From: Verrucomicrobiales bacterium | Lineage (GTDB): Bacteria; Verrucomicrobiota; Verrucomicrobiia; Verrucomicrobiales; DEV007 | Direction of reading: 5' to 3' | Assembly: GCA_002684575.1 (NCBI GenBank) | Contig: NYVP01000077.1 | Span: forward strand, 1-7,164 | DNA length: 7,164 nucleotides | In this document: positions 1 to 6,870 of the stretch, in pieces | Numbering within the stretch: position 1 is the stretch's first letter | Layout of the letters: every line of letters starts with the position of its first letter | Translations under genes and position numbers: made by a program | Notes under the pieces: model-generated | Told to the model about the DNA's origin: nothing | Seen by the model: the letters and a program-made list of their open reading frames with translations, nothing else | Database searches by the model: none

Positions 1-1704
1 AAAATCGGTAAATTTGTATCCCCCTGCTCCATAAATGTAAGTATTTGTTTGATAGCCAATTGGAGTTGAAAAACTGGCACTCGCTGCAAACATAACCGCA
101 ACAACAAGTGGCCTCGGGTCTAGATCCATAGCCTGTGCCACACTTATAGCAACCGGGGTTAAGAGAGCTGCCACCGCATTATTACTAATTAGCTCGGTGA
201 GGATGGCTGTAACTAAATAAATTAAAGCAACAAGAACGTATATATTTGTGAGAATCATCGCCCAACCTGTAAGACTGTCAGCCAACATTTGAATTACCTC
301 AACTTTTTGAAGAGCTGTTCCTAAGCCAAGCATTCCAAATATCATAAATATCACCTTCCAATCAATTGCATCATATGCTTCAGAAGGTTCCAGACATTTA
401 CTAAACAATGTTAACAACGCTGCCCCCAAAGCTAGGACTATCAAAGGAGCGACCTTAAAGGCAGCTAGTAACATGAACAAAAGAAGTGCTCCAACAGCAA
501 AGGGCACTTTTGATCTTCTCAATGGTCTACAATTTGATTGTGATAGATTTATAAAATCACGCTCCCGCGACAACGCATTAATTTTATCCGGCGATCCTTC
601 AACTAATATGGTATCCCCAAAGGCCAATCGAACATTTTCAAACTTATCTCGCAAATTTACGCCTCGACGATGAAGGGCCAAAATAATAACATCATATCTT
701 TCCCGAAAATTTAATTCTTTTATAGATCTACCTAATAGTGAGGACCCTGGTCCAATTACCCCTTCTATTAATACAGCAGATTCCGTTTGCAACTCTTGAA
801 GTCCAAGCCCCCCTTCAATACCAAGTTCAACTCCAGCGTTACCTCCAGCATCAACAACTCCTTCAATTCTTGATTTCACCAGAAGCTTATCACCAGAACT
901 GAATGTGATTTCCTTTAATGGAGAGTTTATTTTTTTTCCTGATCTTGAAACCTCCAAGACTCTAAAGTTTCTAATTTTGGATAAAGAAGTTTCTGATATT
1001 TTTTTTCCAATTAGCTCTGAATCATCACTTATTATTACTGAAGTGAGAAACTCTTTACCCTCATTAGAATCAAAGAGTGTTGATAATGTGACTCTATCAG
1101 GAAGTAATTTTCGTCCGATAAAAAGCATGTATATGAATGTAACTATCACGAAAACTATTCCTAATTTTGAAACTTCAAACATTCCGAATTCCTCTAAACC
1201 AGACTCCTTCGCAATCCCAGAAGCAACGAGGTTAGTGGACGTTCCAATAATGGTGCAAGTTCCACCAACTATAGCTGCATAAGAAAGAGGAATAAGAAAT
1301 CGAGATGCAACTAAGTCATGTTTCCTAGCCAAAGCTAATACAATGGGCATAAAAACAACAACAACTGGTGTGTTATTAACGAAAGCGGATAAAACAGCAA
1401 CAATCAGCATTAATACCAACAAAACCCTTAATTCTCTTTTACCTGCTAACTTTTCAAACCATTCTCCTAAAGCCTCAATCGTTCCTGTTCTCTCCAATGC
1501 TGCACTTAATACAAACATACAAGACACTATAATTGGGGCCGGATTTGAAAATACTGAGAGTGCACTTTTCTCATCCAAAATGCCTATTCCAATGAGCAAA
1601 ACGAAAGCCCCCATGGCCACGAGATCAGGGGAAAACCATTCCTTAACAAAAGCTACAAAAACTAATATTAATAATAAGCAAACAACTATTTGATTGAAAT
1701 CCAT
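1..1704 (-). CDS. SLC13/DASS-family permease with two TrkA-C (RCK_C) domains, C-terminus cut by window edge
   Basis: Inner-membrane carrier of the divalent anion:sodium symporter type. I translated the minus strand by hand: 568 codons from ATG at 1704 run open to base 1 with no stop, so only a short C-terminal tail is missing (family members usually end soon after the GGYKFTD-type motif, here 561-567). Order: hydrophobic N-terminal half (about 1-200) with NNTP at 110-113 and the hairpin motif GTSTNLV at 154-160; a soluble middle with two TrkA-C-like domains (about 207-285 and 303-380, the second ending AFGDTILVEG) joined by a Gly-rich linker; a second membrane half (about 400-568) with SNNA at 508-511 and TPIGYQTN at 547-554. 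Known relatives with this layout include sulfate carriers of the SLT type; others carry dicarboxylates, so the substrate is open. The start is chosen because the N-terminal helix begins there; no strong ribosome site precedes it. It is divergent from cstA across 81 bp. Confidence 0.93.
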   Translation of the reverse strand, partial: MDFNQIVVCLLLILVFVAFVKEWFSPDLVAMGAFVLLIGIGILDEKSALSVFSNPAPIIVSCMFVLSAALERTGTIEALGEWFEKLAGKRELRVLLVLMLIVAVLSAFVNNTPVVVVFMPIVLALARKHDLVASRFLIPLSYAAIVGGTCTIIGTSTNLVASGIAKESGLEEFGMFEVSKLGIVFVIVTFIYMLFIGRKLLPDRVTLSTLFDSNEGKEFLTSVIISDDSELIGKKISETSLSKIRNFRVLEVSRSGKKINSPLKEITFSSGDKLLVKSRIEGVVDAGGNAGVELGIEGGLGLQELQTESAVLIEGVIGPGSSLLGRSIKELNFRERYDVIILALHRRGVNLRDKFENVRLAFGDTILVEGSPDKINALSRERDFINLSQSNCRPLRRSKVPFAVGALLLFMLLAAFKVAPLIVLALGAALLTLFSKCLEPSEAYDAIDWKVIFMIFGMLGLGTALQKVEVIQMLADSLTGWAMILTNIYVLVALIYLVTAILTELISNNAVAALLTPVAISVAQAMDLDPRPLVVAVMFAASASFSTPIGYQTNTYIYGAGGYKFTDF

Positions 1705-1741
1705 GGTTTTCGTAAACCTATTAATATAAAACCTTTTAAAA

Positions 1742-1756
1742 GATTATACTATAATC
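1742..1756. repeat. 15-bp perfect palindrome containing TATAAT on both strands
   Basis: GATTATA-C-TATAATC: seven-base arms around one central C, in the middle of the 81-bp divergent gap. Each arm contains a consensus -10 hexamer, one for each direction. It could act as a mirrored promoter core or as an operator for a dimeric repressor; the sequence alone does not decide. A TTTTAAAA palindrome (1734-1741) abuts it on the left. Confidence 0.6.
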
Positions 1757-1779
1757 CATAAGATAATATTTAGAATCAA
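1743..1779 (-). promoter_or_regulatory. Candidate promoter elements for the SLC13-type gene
   Basis: Two overlapping options are visible on the minus strand. A perfect TATAAT reads from 1748 down to 1743 but has no good -35 at normal spacing. Alternatively TTGATT (1779 to 1774) and GATTAT (1756 to 1751) are 17 bp apart, each matching consensus at four of six positions. Either would give a short leader (roughly 30-40 nt) to the ATG at 1704. Bases are seen; promoter activity is inferred, and in AT-rich DNA such matches are common. Confidence 0.35.
1750..1755 (+). promoter_or_regulatory. Candidate -10 element of cstA
   Basis: Perfect TATAAT 30 bp before the cstA ATG, predicting a start of transcription near 1762 and a leader of about 24 nt. 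The -35 position (about 1727-1732, TAAAAC) is poor, so the promoter may depend on an activator; CstA-type genes are known in enterobacteria to be activated by cAMP-CRP, but no clear CRP-like site is visible here. Confidence 0.4.
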
Positions 1780-1785
1780 CTTTAA

Positions 1786-3648
1786 ATGGTCACTCTACTA
1801 ATTGCTATAGGTTCGTTTATACTTTATCTAATAGCCTACCACACATATGGTAAGTTCTTGGGAAAAAAAATATTTGGTCTAGACCCAAATGCTGAAGTTC
1901 CTAGTGTAAAGTTTAAAGATGGAATTGATTATGTCCCCACAAAAAGAAACATTATCTTTGGTCATCACTTCACTTCATTAGCTGGAACTGGACCAATAGT
2001 TGGTCCAGCACTAGCGGTAATTTGGGGATGGGTGCCAGCACTTCTTTGGGTTATTTTTGGTTCAATATTAATTGGAGCTGTGCATGATTTTGGAGCTCTT
2101 GTAGTTTCTCTTAGAAACCGAGGGCAGACGGTTGGAGATGTAGCTGGTAGAGTTTTGGCACCAAGGGCTCGGTTACTTTTTCTATCAATTTTATTTATGG
2201 CACTGACAATTGTTTTGGCCATTTTCGGACTAGTGATTGCCTCAGTATTCAGAATGTATCCGTCGGCTATTTTCCCATGTATAATCCAAATCCCTATTGC
2301 TATAGCAATAGGAACACTGATACATAAAAGAGGAAGCAACATGCTAATACCATGTATTCTTGCTCTCTTAGCAATGTATTTAAGCGTCTATTTTGGCAAC
2401 TCTGGTCTTTTAAATTCATTCAATTTAGCACTTTCTAAATGGAGCATTATAACATGGGTTATAGTATTACTTATTTACTGTTATATCGCATCAGTTCTAC
2501 CAGTCTGGACTTTACTACAACCAAGAGACTTCATTAATAGTCTTCAATTATTAAGTTCAATTGGATTGGTAATGCTCGGGCTGATCGTAGCAGGAATATG
2601 GGGAGGACAGCCCACTAGCGACGACGCAAGATCTCACCTAGAAATTATTGCGCCAGCTGCCCGGATAGGAGAAAATGCGCCCGAGGGAGCACCTTGGATA
2701 TTCCCTTTTTTATTTATTACTATCGCTTGTGGTGCAATTAGTGGATTTCATTGTTTAGTTTCAAGTGGTACCACTTCAAAGCAAATTAGCTGTGAAAAGG
2801 ATGCCCAATTTATCGGTTTTGGTTCAATGTTAACTGAAGGTTTTCTGGCGGTTTTAGTTATTCTTGCCTGCGTTGCCGGACTGGGGCTTGGAACTGATTT
2901 CAATGGCAAAACATTAGTAGGCGAAGAAGCTTATATGGCTCGTTACGGGAGCTGGGGAGGAGCCAAAGGGCTTGCCTCAAAAATCGGGGCGTTTGTCGAT
3001 GGATCTGCAAATTTTCTAAAGGCCTTAGGAATATCAAGCGCATTTGCAATTGCTCTAATGGGTGTATTTGTTGCATCATTTGCAGCAACCACTCTAGATA
3101 CAGCGTGCCGTTTACAACGATATGTCATTCAGGAATTGGCATCAACAATGGGGTCAAAAAATAATCTCTTTAAGTTATTTCAAAACAAACATGCCGCTAC
3201 GACACTTGCGGTAATTCTAGCTTTTTCTGTTGCAGCAACGCCAGCTCCCGGTGCTGACTGGTCTATACAGAATGCCGGAAAAGGAGGCCTAAATTTATGG
3301 CCTTTATTTGGCGCTACCAATCAACTGCTGGCCGGCCTAGCTTTTTTAGTTATATTATTTTGGATGAGAAGACGAAAAATCTCTCTTTGGTTCATTCTCA
3401 TCCCAGCAGTATTCATGCTCTTCCTCCCAGGAATGGCTATGATTATAGAATTATTTAGAGAAGGTGGATGGATTAAGAAAGGAAACTATTTGTTGGTAAC
3501 TTTTGGTATAGCAACCCTAGCTCTTGAAATTTGGATGATCATTGAAGCCGTCATTGCTTGGCCAAAAGTTAAAGGTCTAATTGAGGAGCCAATACCTGAC
3601 CTCACCATCAATTCTGATGCTGAAAATGAAGGTGGACGAAGCTGCTAG
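1786..3648 (+). CDS. cstA: CstA-family carbon starvation transporter (peptide/pyruvate uptake type)
   Basis: Polytopic inner-membrane carrier of 620 residues; E. coli CstA and its pyruvate-carrying paralogue BtsT are about 700, and shorter versions are usual elsewhere. The CstA domain starts at the N-terminus: GHHFTSLAGTGPIVGPALA at 59-77, HDFGALVVSLRNRGQTVGD at 100-118, WTLLQPRDFINS at 241-252, and GFHCLVSSGTTSKQ at 320-333. The C-terminal membrane part carries TTLDTACRLQRY (435-446) and LWPLFGATNQLLAGLA (504-519), the conserved end block. A charged cytoplasmic tail follows (about 596-620). Family role is uptake of peptides or pyruvate under carbon limitation; the actual substrate here is not readable from sequence. 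ATG at 1786 begins the first hydrophobic helix; there is no Shine-Dalgarno sequence ahead of it. The stop is only 5 bp from the stop of the convergent sulfatase gene. No frameshift or missing motif seen. Confidence 0.95.
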   Translation: MVTLLIAIGSFILYLIAYHTYGKFLGKKIFGLDPNAEVPSVKFKDGIDYVPTKRNIIFGHHFTSLAGTGPIVGPALAVIWGWVPALLWVIFGSILIGAVHDFGALVVSLRNRGQTVGDVAGRVLAPRARLLFLSILFMALTIVLAIFGLVIASVFRMYPSAIFPCIIQIPIAIAIGTLIHKRGSNMLIPCILALLAMYLSVYFGNSGLLNSFNLALSKWSIITWVIVLLIYCYIASVLPVWTLLQPRDFINSLQLLSSIGLVMLGLIVAGIWGGQPTSDDARSHLEIIAPAARIGENAPEGAPWIFPFLFITIACGAISGFHCLVSSGTTSKQISCEKDAQFIGFGSMLTEGFLAVLVILACVAGLGLGTDFNGKTLVGEEAYMARYGSWGGAKGLASKIGAFVDGSANFLKALGISSAFAIALMGVFVASFAATTLDTACRLQRYVIQELASTMGSKNNLFKLFQNKHAATTLAVILAFSVAATPAPGADWSIQNAGKGGLNLWPLFGATNQLLAGLAFLVILFWMRRRKISLWFILIPAVFMLFLPGMAMIIELFREGGWIKKGNYLLVTFGIATLALEIWMIIEAVIAWPKVKGLIEEPIPDLTINSDAENEGGRSC

Positions 3649-3653
3649 ATCTA
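3646..3653. repeat. TAGATCTA palindrome at the cstA/sulfatase convergent junction
   Basis: The cstA stop TAG (3646-3648) forms the left end of a perfect 8-bp palindrome that fills the 5-bp gap up to the sulfatase stop (3654-3656 read on the minus strand). It has no GC-rich stem or flanking T-run, so it is not an intrinsic terminator as it stands. Transcripts of both genes must run into the opposite coding sequence unless stopped by Rho or by convergence. Confidence 0.45.
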
Positions 3654-5075
3654 TTATTTATTTGCGTAATCTGGATTAGCTCTCGGCACCTTAGCATTAG
3701 TTTCAAGTAACCAGATCATAATTTCTTCATTTAATTCTTTAACCTTTTCGGGCATATCTTGAGAAAGATCATTCTTTTCTGATAGATCATTTTTAAGATT
3801 AAATAACTCGAATGGCTTTCCGTCATATCTTTTGATTAATTTCCAATCACCGTTCCGAATTATTGAATAAGGATTAATCTTTCCTCGATAATGAGGAAAA
3901 TGCCAAAACAGGCTTTGTCTTTTAATATTATTTTCACCTTTAATTAAGGGTAATAGATTTAATCCATCGACTACCTTTTCTGTTGAATTCTTTATTCCTG
4001 CAGCGGAGCAAAGAGTGGGAAAGAAATCAATACTAGATACAGGTGTATCAATAACTTTACCTCCATTAATGAAGTCAGGCCAAAAGATGATTAGAGGAAC
4101 TCGAATACCTCCCTCATAGGGAAATCCTTTACCTGATCTTAATGGTGCATTATTTGTAACTCCCAATAATCCTCCATTATCAGAGGTAAATATTATCAAT
4201 GTTCTCTCAAAGATGCCCTCCTCTTTTAAGATTGTTATAATCCTACCAACGGCCTGGTCAACGCTTTCAACCATAGTAGCATAAGCTGCATTTTTCTGCT
4301 TCGTATCTAATGATTGAATCTTGGTTTTATATTTATCTAACAAACTTGGTTTAGCTTGTATCGGAGTGTGTACCGCATAATTGGCAAAATTTAAGAAAAA
4401 TTTCTTTTGCCTATTCTTTTTGATAAACATTACCGCCTCATTGCATTCTCGATCCGTCAGATACTGACCCTGTTTTTTTCCTGGCAATCCATATATTCCA
4501 TCAAGCCGCTTGTTCTTAAAGGGATCAAAATAACTTGGTGGCTGTCCATAATCACATCCTCCATAATTTTCATCAAAGCCCTGCTTTTCGGGATACCAAT
4601 TATCAGCACCCAAATGCCACTTCCCTATATGACAAGTAGCATAACCATAATCTTTTAACTTTTCAGCAATCGTAACTTCTTCTAATTCCATCCATAAGGC
4701 ATTTTGAGGGCATAATACTTTTTTGTTTTTAGATCCTACCCACCCACTTGGGTTTTTCTTGTCTTTGGGTATTTTACCCCCTTGAAATCGAGCCCTAATC
4801 CAATCAGTAACTCCTAATCTCGCGGGATATCGACCCGTCATTATTGCTGCCCTAGTGGGTGAGCATACGGCACAAGCTGAATAGGCATTTGTAAACTTTA
4901 AACCATTTCTAGACAATTTATCGATATTTGGGGTTTCGTATACGTCACTTCCATAACATCCAAGATCTTTCCATCCAAGATCATCTACATTGATAAGAAT
5001 TAAATTTGGGCTCTGAACGGCAAAAGCACATTTAATTAAGACGAAAAAGGTAATAGTTCTAATAATTAACAACAT
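3654..5075 (-). CDS. Exported type I (Cys-type, formylglycine) sulfatase
   Basis: Hydrolyses a sulfate ester, in the periplasm or outside. Full length at 473 residues. A Sec signal peptide is seen at 1-19 (Arg6, hydrophobic core, likely cut after AFA). The alkaline-phosphatase-like sulfatase fold follows: metal-site Asp31-Asp32 in NVDDLGWKDLG; core signature CSPTRAAIMTG at 71-81, with Cys71 the residue converted to formylglycine and Arg75 supporting it; second signature GYATCHIGKWHLG at 144-156 with Lys152 and His154; His236 in VHTP; Asp299-Asn300 in SDNGG; Lys316 in SGKG. The catalytic set is complete, so it should be active if a maturase (FGE or anSME) is encoded elsewhere; none is in the window. 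The C-terminal region includes GDWKLI (409-414) and ends NPDYANK, as in many Planctomycetota/Verrucomicrobiota arylsulfatase-A-like enzymes. The substrate (polysaccharide or small ester) cannot be told. Divergent from the Nramp-like gene, convergent with cstA; no Shine-Dalgarno sequence. Confidence 0.95.
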   Translation of the reverse strand: MLLIIRTITFFVLIKCAFAVQSPNLILINVDDLGWKDLGCYGSDVYETPNIDKLSRNGLKFTNAYSACAVCSPTRAAIMTGRYPARLGVTDWIRARFQGGKIPKDKKNPSGWVGSKNKKVLCPQNALWMELEEVTIAEKLKDYGYATCHIGKWHLGADNWYPEKQGFDENYGGCDYGQPPSYFDPFKNKRLDGIYGLPGKKQGQYLTDRECNEAVMFIKKNRQKKFFLNFANYAVHTPIQAKPSLLDKYKTKIQSLDTKQKNAAYATMVESVDQAVGRIITILKEEGIFERTLIIFTSDNGGLLGVTNNAPLRSGKGFPYEGGIRVPLIIFWPDFINGGKVIDTPVSSIDFFPTLCSAAGIKNSTEKVVDGLNLLPLIKGENNIKRQSLFWHFPHYRGKINPYSIIRNGDWKLIKRYDGKPFELFNLKNDLSEKNDLSQDMPEKVKELNEEIMIWLLETNAKVPRANPDYANK

Positions 5076-5096
5076 ATCTATAAAGAGTGACTTCTT

Positions 5097-5113
5097 ATTG
5101 AATTTGAGTCAAT
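5097..5113. repeat. Small inverted repeat upstream of the sulfatase gene
   Basis: ATTGA and TCAAT arms separated by 7 bp, lying 22 bp before the sulfatase ATG on its upstream side. The right arm overlaps TTGACT read on the minus strand (5112 to 5107), a good -35-like hexamer but without a matching -10 at normal spacing. It could be an operator half-site pair; short arms make chance quite possible. Confidence 0.25.
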
Positions 5114-5127
5114 TACTAGAATCCGGC

Positions 5128-5156
5128 TTGTCATATTGCGAAAGAGATCCCATTAT
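5128..5156 (+). promoter_or_regulatory. Candidate sigma-70-type promoter of the Nramp-like gene
   Basis: TTGTCA (5128-5133, five of six to consensus) and CATTAT (5151-5156, four of six) are separated by exactly 17 bp. The predicted start near 5163 leaves a leader of about 26 nt before ATG 5189. This is the best-formed promoter in the window. No ribosome site lies in the leader. Confidence 0.5.
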
Positions 5157-5157
5157 C
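5152..5157 (-). promoter_or_regulatory. Candidate -10 element of the sulfatase gene, overlapping the opposite promoter
   Basis: GATAAT read on the minus strand (5157 to 5152) matches TATAAT at five of six positions and shares five bases with the plus-strand -10 CATTAT. It would give a leader of about 70 nt to the sulfatase ATG. No good -35 is visible 16-18 bp upstream, so it is weakly supported. Confidence 0.3.
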
Positions 5158-5188
5158 TTGTAACTCTACAATAAACTCACACTGATAT

Positions 5189-6865
5189 ATGTCTGAAAAA
5201 GAAGATGATCTTGCAAAGGAAATAGAACTACTTCGCTCTGTTGAAAACAAGGGTACTAGAGAAAAACTGAAAACTTACACGAAACTTTGTGGTCCAGGTT
5301 GGTTACAAAGCGCTATCACATTAGGTGGAGGATCATTAATTGGTGCACTCTCACTAGGAGCAATCGGTGGTTCAAATTTCATGTGGGTCCAACCTCTAGC
5401 GATGATTCTTGGTGTCATAATGCTTAGCGCAATAGCCTATGTCACCCTCTCTACAGGACAAAGACCCTTTAAAGCTATTAACAATCATGTTTCACCTGTT
5501 CTAGGATGGGGCTGGCTGGGTGCAACCATGCTTGCAAATATTGTATGGTGCCTACCACAATTTAATCTAGCCTATGGTGCAATTGCTCAGAACCTTGTTC
5601 CAGCTCTGCCAGACGCAGGAAAAGAGGGAAGCATGATCCCAATACTTATTGTCTCATTCTGTGTTTTAAGCATCGCAACCTTCGTTGTCTTCTCATATGG
5701 CAAGGGCAGTAAGGGAGTTCTTTTATTTGAGAAAACACTAAAGGTGTTTGTTGGACTAATCGTGATTTCATTTATAGGCGTCATCATAAAGATGTCTTTA
5801 TCAACGGATTCTCTTCTCGATTGGGGAGCAGTTCTCGCTGGTCTCATACCAGATTTCGGAGCCCTTTTTAAACCTTCAGAAAGCTTTCAAGCTGTCATCA
5901 ATCAACTAGATCAAGAAAAAGCAACAGAATGGACAAATAAGATCGTTAGTAAGCAAAGAGATTCGATCATCACTGCATTTGGTACAGCCGTCGGCATTAA
6001 CATGACTTTTCTTCTACCTTATTCAATGCTAAAACGCAAATGGGGCAAGGAGCATCGTGGACTTGCCATTTTTGACCTTTCAACTGGGCTTTTCATACCG
6101 TTCGTAATAGCTACCGGTTGTTTAGTTATCGCAACGGCAACACAATTTCATGCAAATCCTGAAAACTATGTCTTCAGTAAGAGCTCTTCAATCGTAGAAA
6201 CTGCGAAGGGACAATTAGGTGAAAAAGCATTTAACGAATTAGGAGACGATAAAGAGAGCACACTAGAGACCATCTACATTGCAATGCAAAAAGAAAAGCG
6301 CGCTAATGCAGAATTGGAATTAATGACTGCAAGACCGAGCCAACTTGAATTGGCTAGTTCTTTAGAACCTTTAACCGGAAAACTTATCTCTCAATGGGTT
6401 TTTGGATTTGGTGTGCTTGCCATGGCTGTTTCAACAGTTGTCATCTTAATGTTAATTAATGGCTTTGCTATATGTGAGGCATTTAATCGGCCAGATGATG
6501 AAAAACTTCGAAGAATAGGATGCCTAATTGCAGGATGCATTGGCTTTTTTGGTCCCATCGCATGGGGTAAGCTAAGTGCATATCTTGTTATTCCGACGTC
6601 TGTATTTGGATTCACACTTCTTCCAATTGCTTACATAACATTTCTACTATTAATGAATTCAAAAAGCCTTCTTGGTGACAAAAGACCAACTGGGAGTGCT
6701 AAATTAAGATGGAATATCCTTATGGTTATAGCCACCCTAGTTGCCACTCTTGGAGCGAGCTGGGCGTCCTATGGAAAGATTGGGTGGGCAGGGCCAGGGC
6801 TAATCTTAGCGTTTGGAATTTTAGCTCTTATTTTTAGATCGAAGCCAATAAAGGCTACCGAGTAA
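5189..6865 (+). CDS. Nramp-fold membrane transporter lacking the canonical metal-binding motifs
   Basis: Inner-membrane carrier of 558 residues, with about 11-12 hydrophobic segments after a charged cytoplasmic N-terminus of about 33 residues. It is recognised as Nramp-related by the first helix, GPGWLQSAITLGGGS (35-49), which aligns without gaps to the Nramp GPGF...DPGN block, and by a broken-helix-6-like segment FGTAVGINMTFLLPYS (264-279). At the metal-ligand positions the usual DPGN is GGGS (46-49) and the usual MPH is GIN (269-271), so classical Fe/Mn transport is doubtful. Two soluble stretches are long for the family: about 201-257 before helix 6, and about 318-400 after helix 7, rich in Glu and Lys. 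Nramp-related Mg and Al carriers also have altered sites, but I cannot assign this one to them; it may carry another solute. The start is the first ATG after the promoter, without Shine-Dalgarno. The stop lies 2 bp from the convergent gene's stop. Confidence 0.82.
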   Translation: MSEKEDDLAKEIELLRSVENKGTREKLKTYTKLCGPGWLQSAITLGGGSLIGALSLGAIGGSNFMWVQPLAMILGVIMLSAIAYVTLSTGQRPFKAINNHVSPVLGWGWLGATMLANIVWCLPQFNLAYGAIAQNLVPALPDAGKEGSMIPILIVSFCVLSIATFVVFSYGKGSKGVLLFEKTLKVFVGLIVISFIGVIIKMSLSTDSLLDWGAVLAGLIPDFGALFKPSESFQAVINQLDQEKATEWTNKIVSKQRDSIITAFGTAVGINMTFLLPYSMLKRKWGKEHRGLAIFDLSTGLFIPFVIATGCLVIATATQFHANPENYVFSKSSSIVETAKGQLGEKAFNELGDDKESTLETIYIAMQKEKRANAELELMTARPSQLELASSLEPLTGKLISQWVFGFGVLAMAVSTVVILMLINGFAICEAFNRPDDEKLRRIGCLIAGCIGFFGPIAWGKLSAYLVIPTSVFGFTLLPIAYITFLLLMNSKSLLGDKRPTGSAKLRWNILMVIATLVATLGASWASYGKIGWAGPGLILAFGILALIFRSKPIKATE

Positions 6866-6870
6866 ATTTA
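6863..6870. repeat. TAAATTTA palindrome holding both stop codons of the second convergent junction
   Basis: TAA of the Nramp-like gene (6863-6865) and TAA of the minus-strand gene (6870 to 6868) are separated by only AT, making a perfect 8-bp palindrome. There is no stable hairpin here; any terminator would have to lie within the opposite coding sequence. Confidence 0.45.

Noticed and set aside
473..1693. Plus-strand open frames at 473-673, 905-1282 and 1343-1693
   Set aside because: They are antisense to the SLC13-type gene, which is open for all 568 codons and matches family motifs; the plus-strand products are low-complexity and Ser/Thr/Asn-rich, with no recognisable domain.
1965..2342. 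Minus-strand 125-codon frame
   Set aside because: Antisense to the conserved first third of cstA; no domain, and it arises from the codon pattern of a hydrophobic protein.
2900..3128. Minus-strand frames of about 60 codons within cstA
   Set aside because: Two overlapping frames antisense to conserved CstA motifs, with no support of their own.
4407..4658. Plus-strand 83-codon hydrophobic frame
   Set aside because: Antisense to the sulfatase catalytic region, including the second signature; its apparent hydrophobicity comes from reading Asp/Asn/Lys codons backwards.
5028..5075. Possible lipoprotein signal in the sulfatase (Leu-Ile-Lys-Cys at residues 13-16)
   Set aside because: Lys directly before Cys breaks the lipobox rule; an ordinary Sec cleavage after Ala19 fits better.
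5587..6615. Minus-strand frames at 5587-5847 and 6391-6615
   Set aside because: Antisense to the Nramp-like gene, with no domain or promoter.
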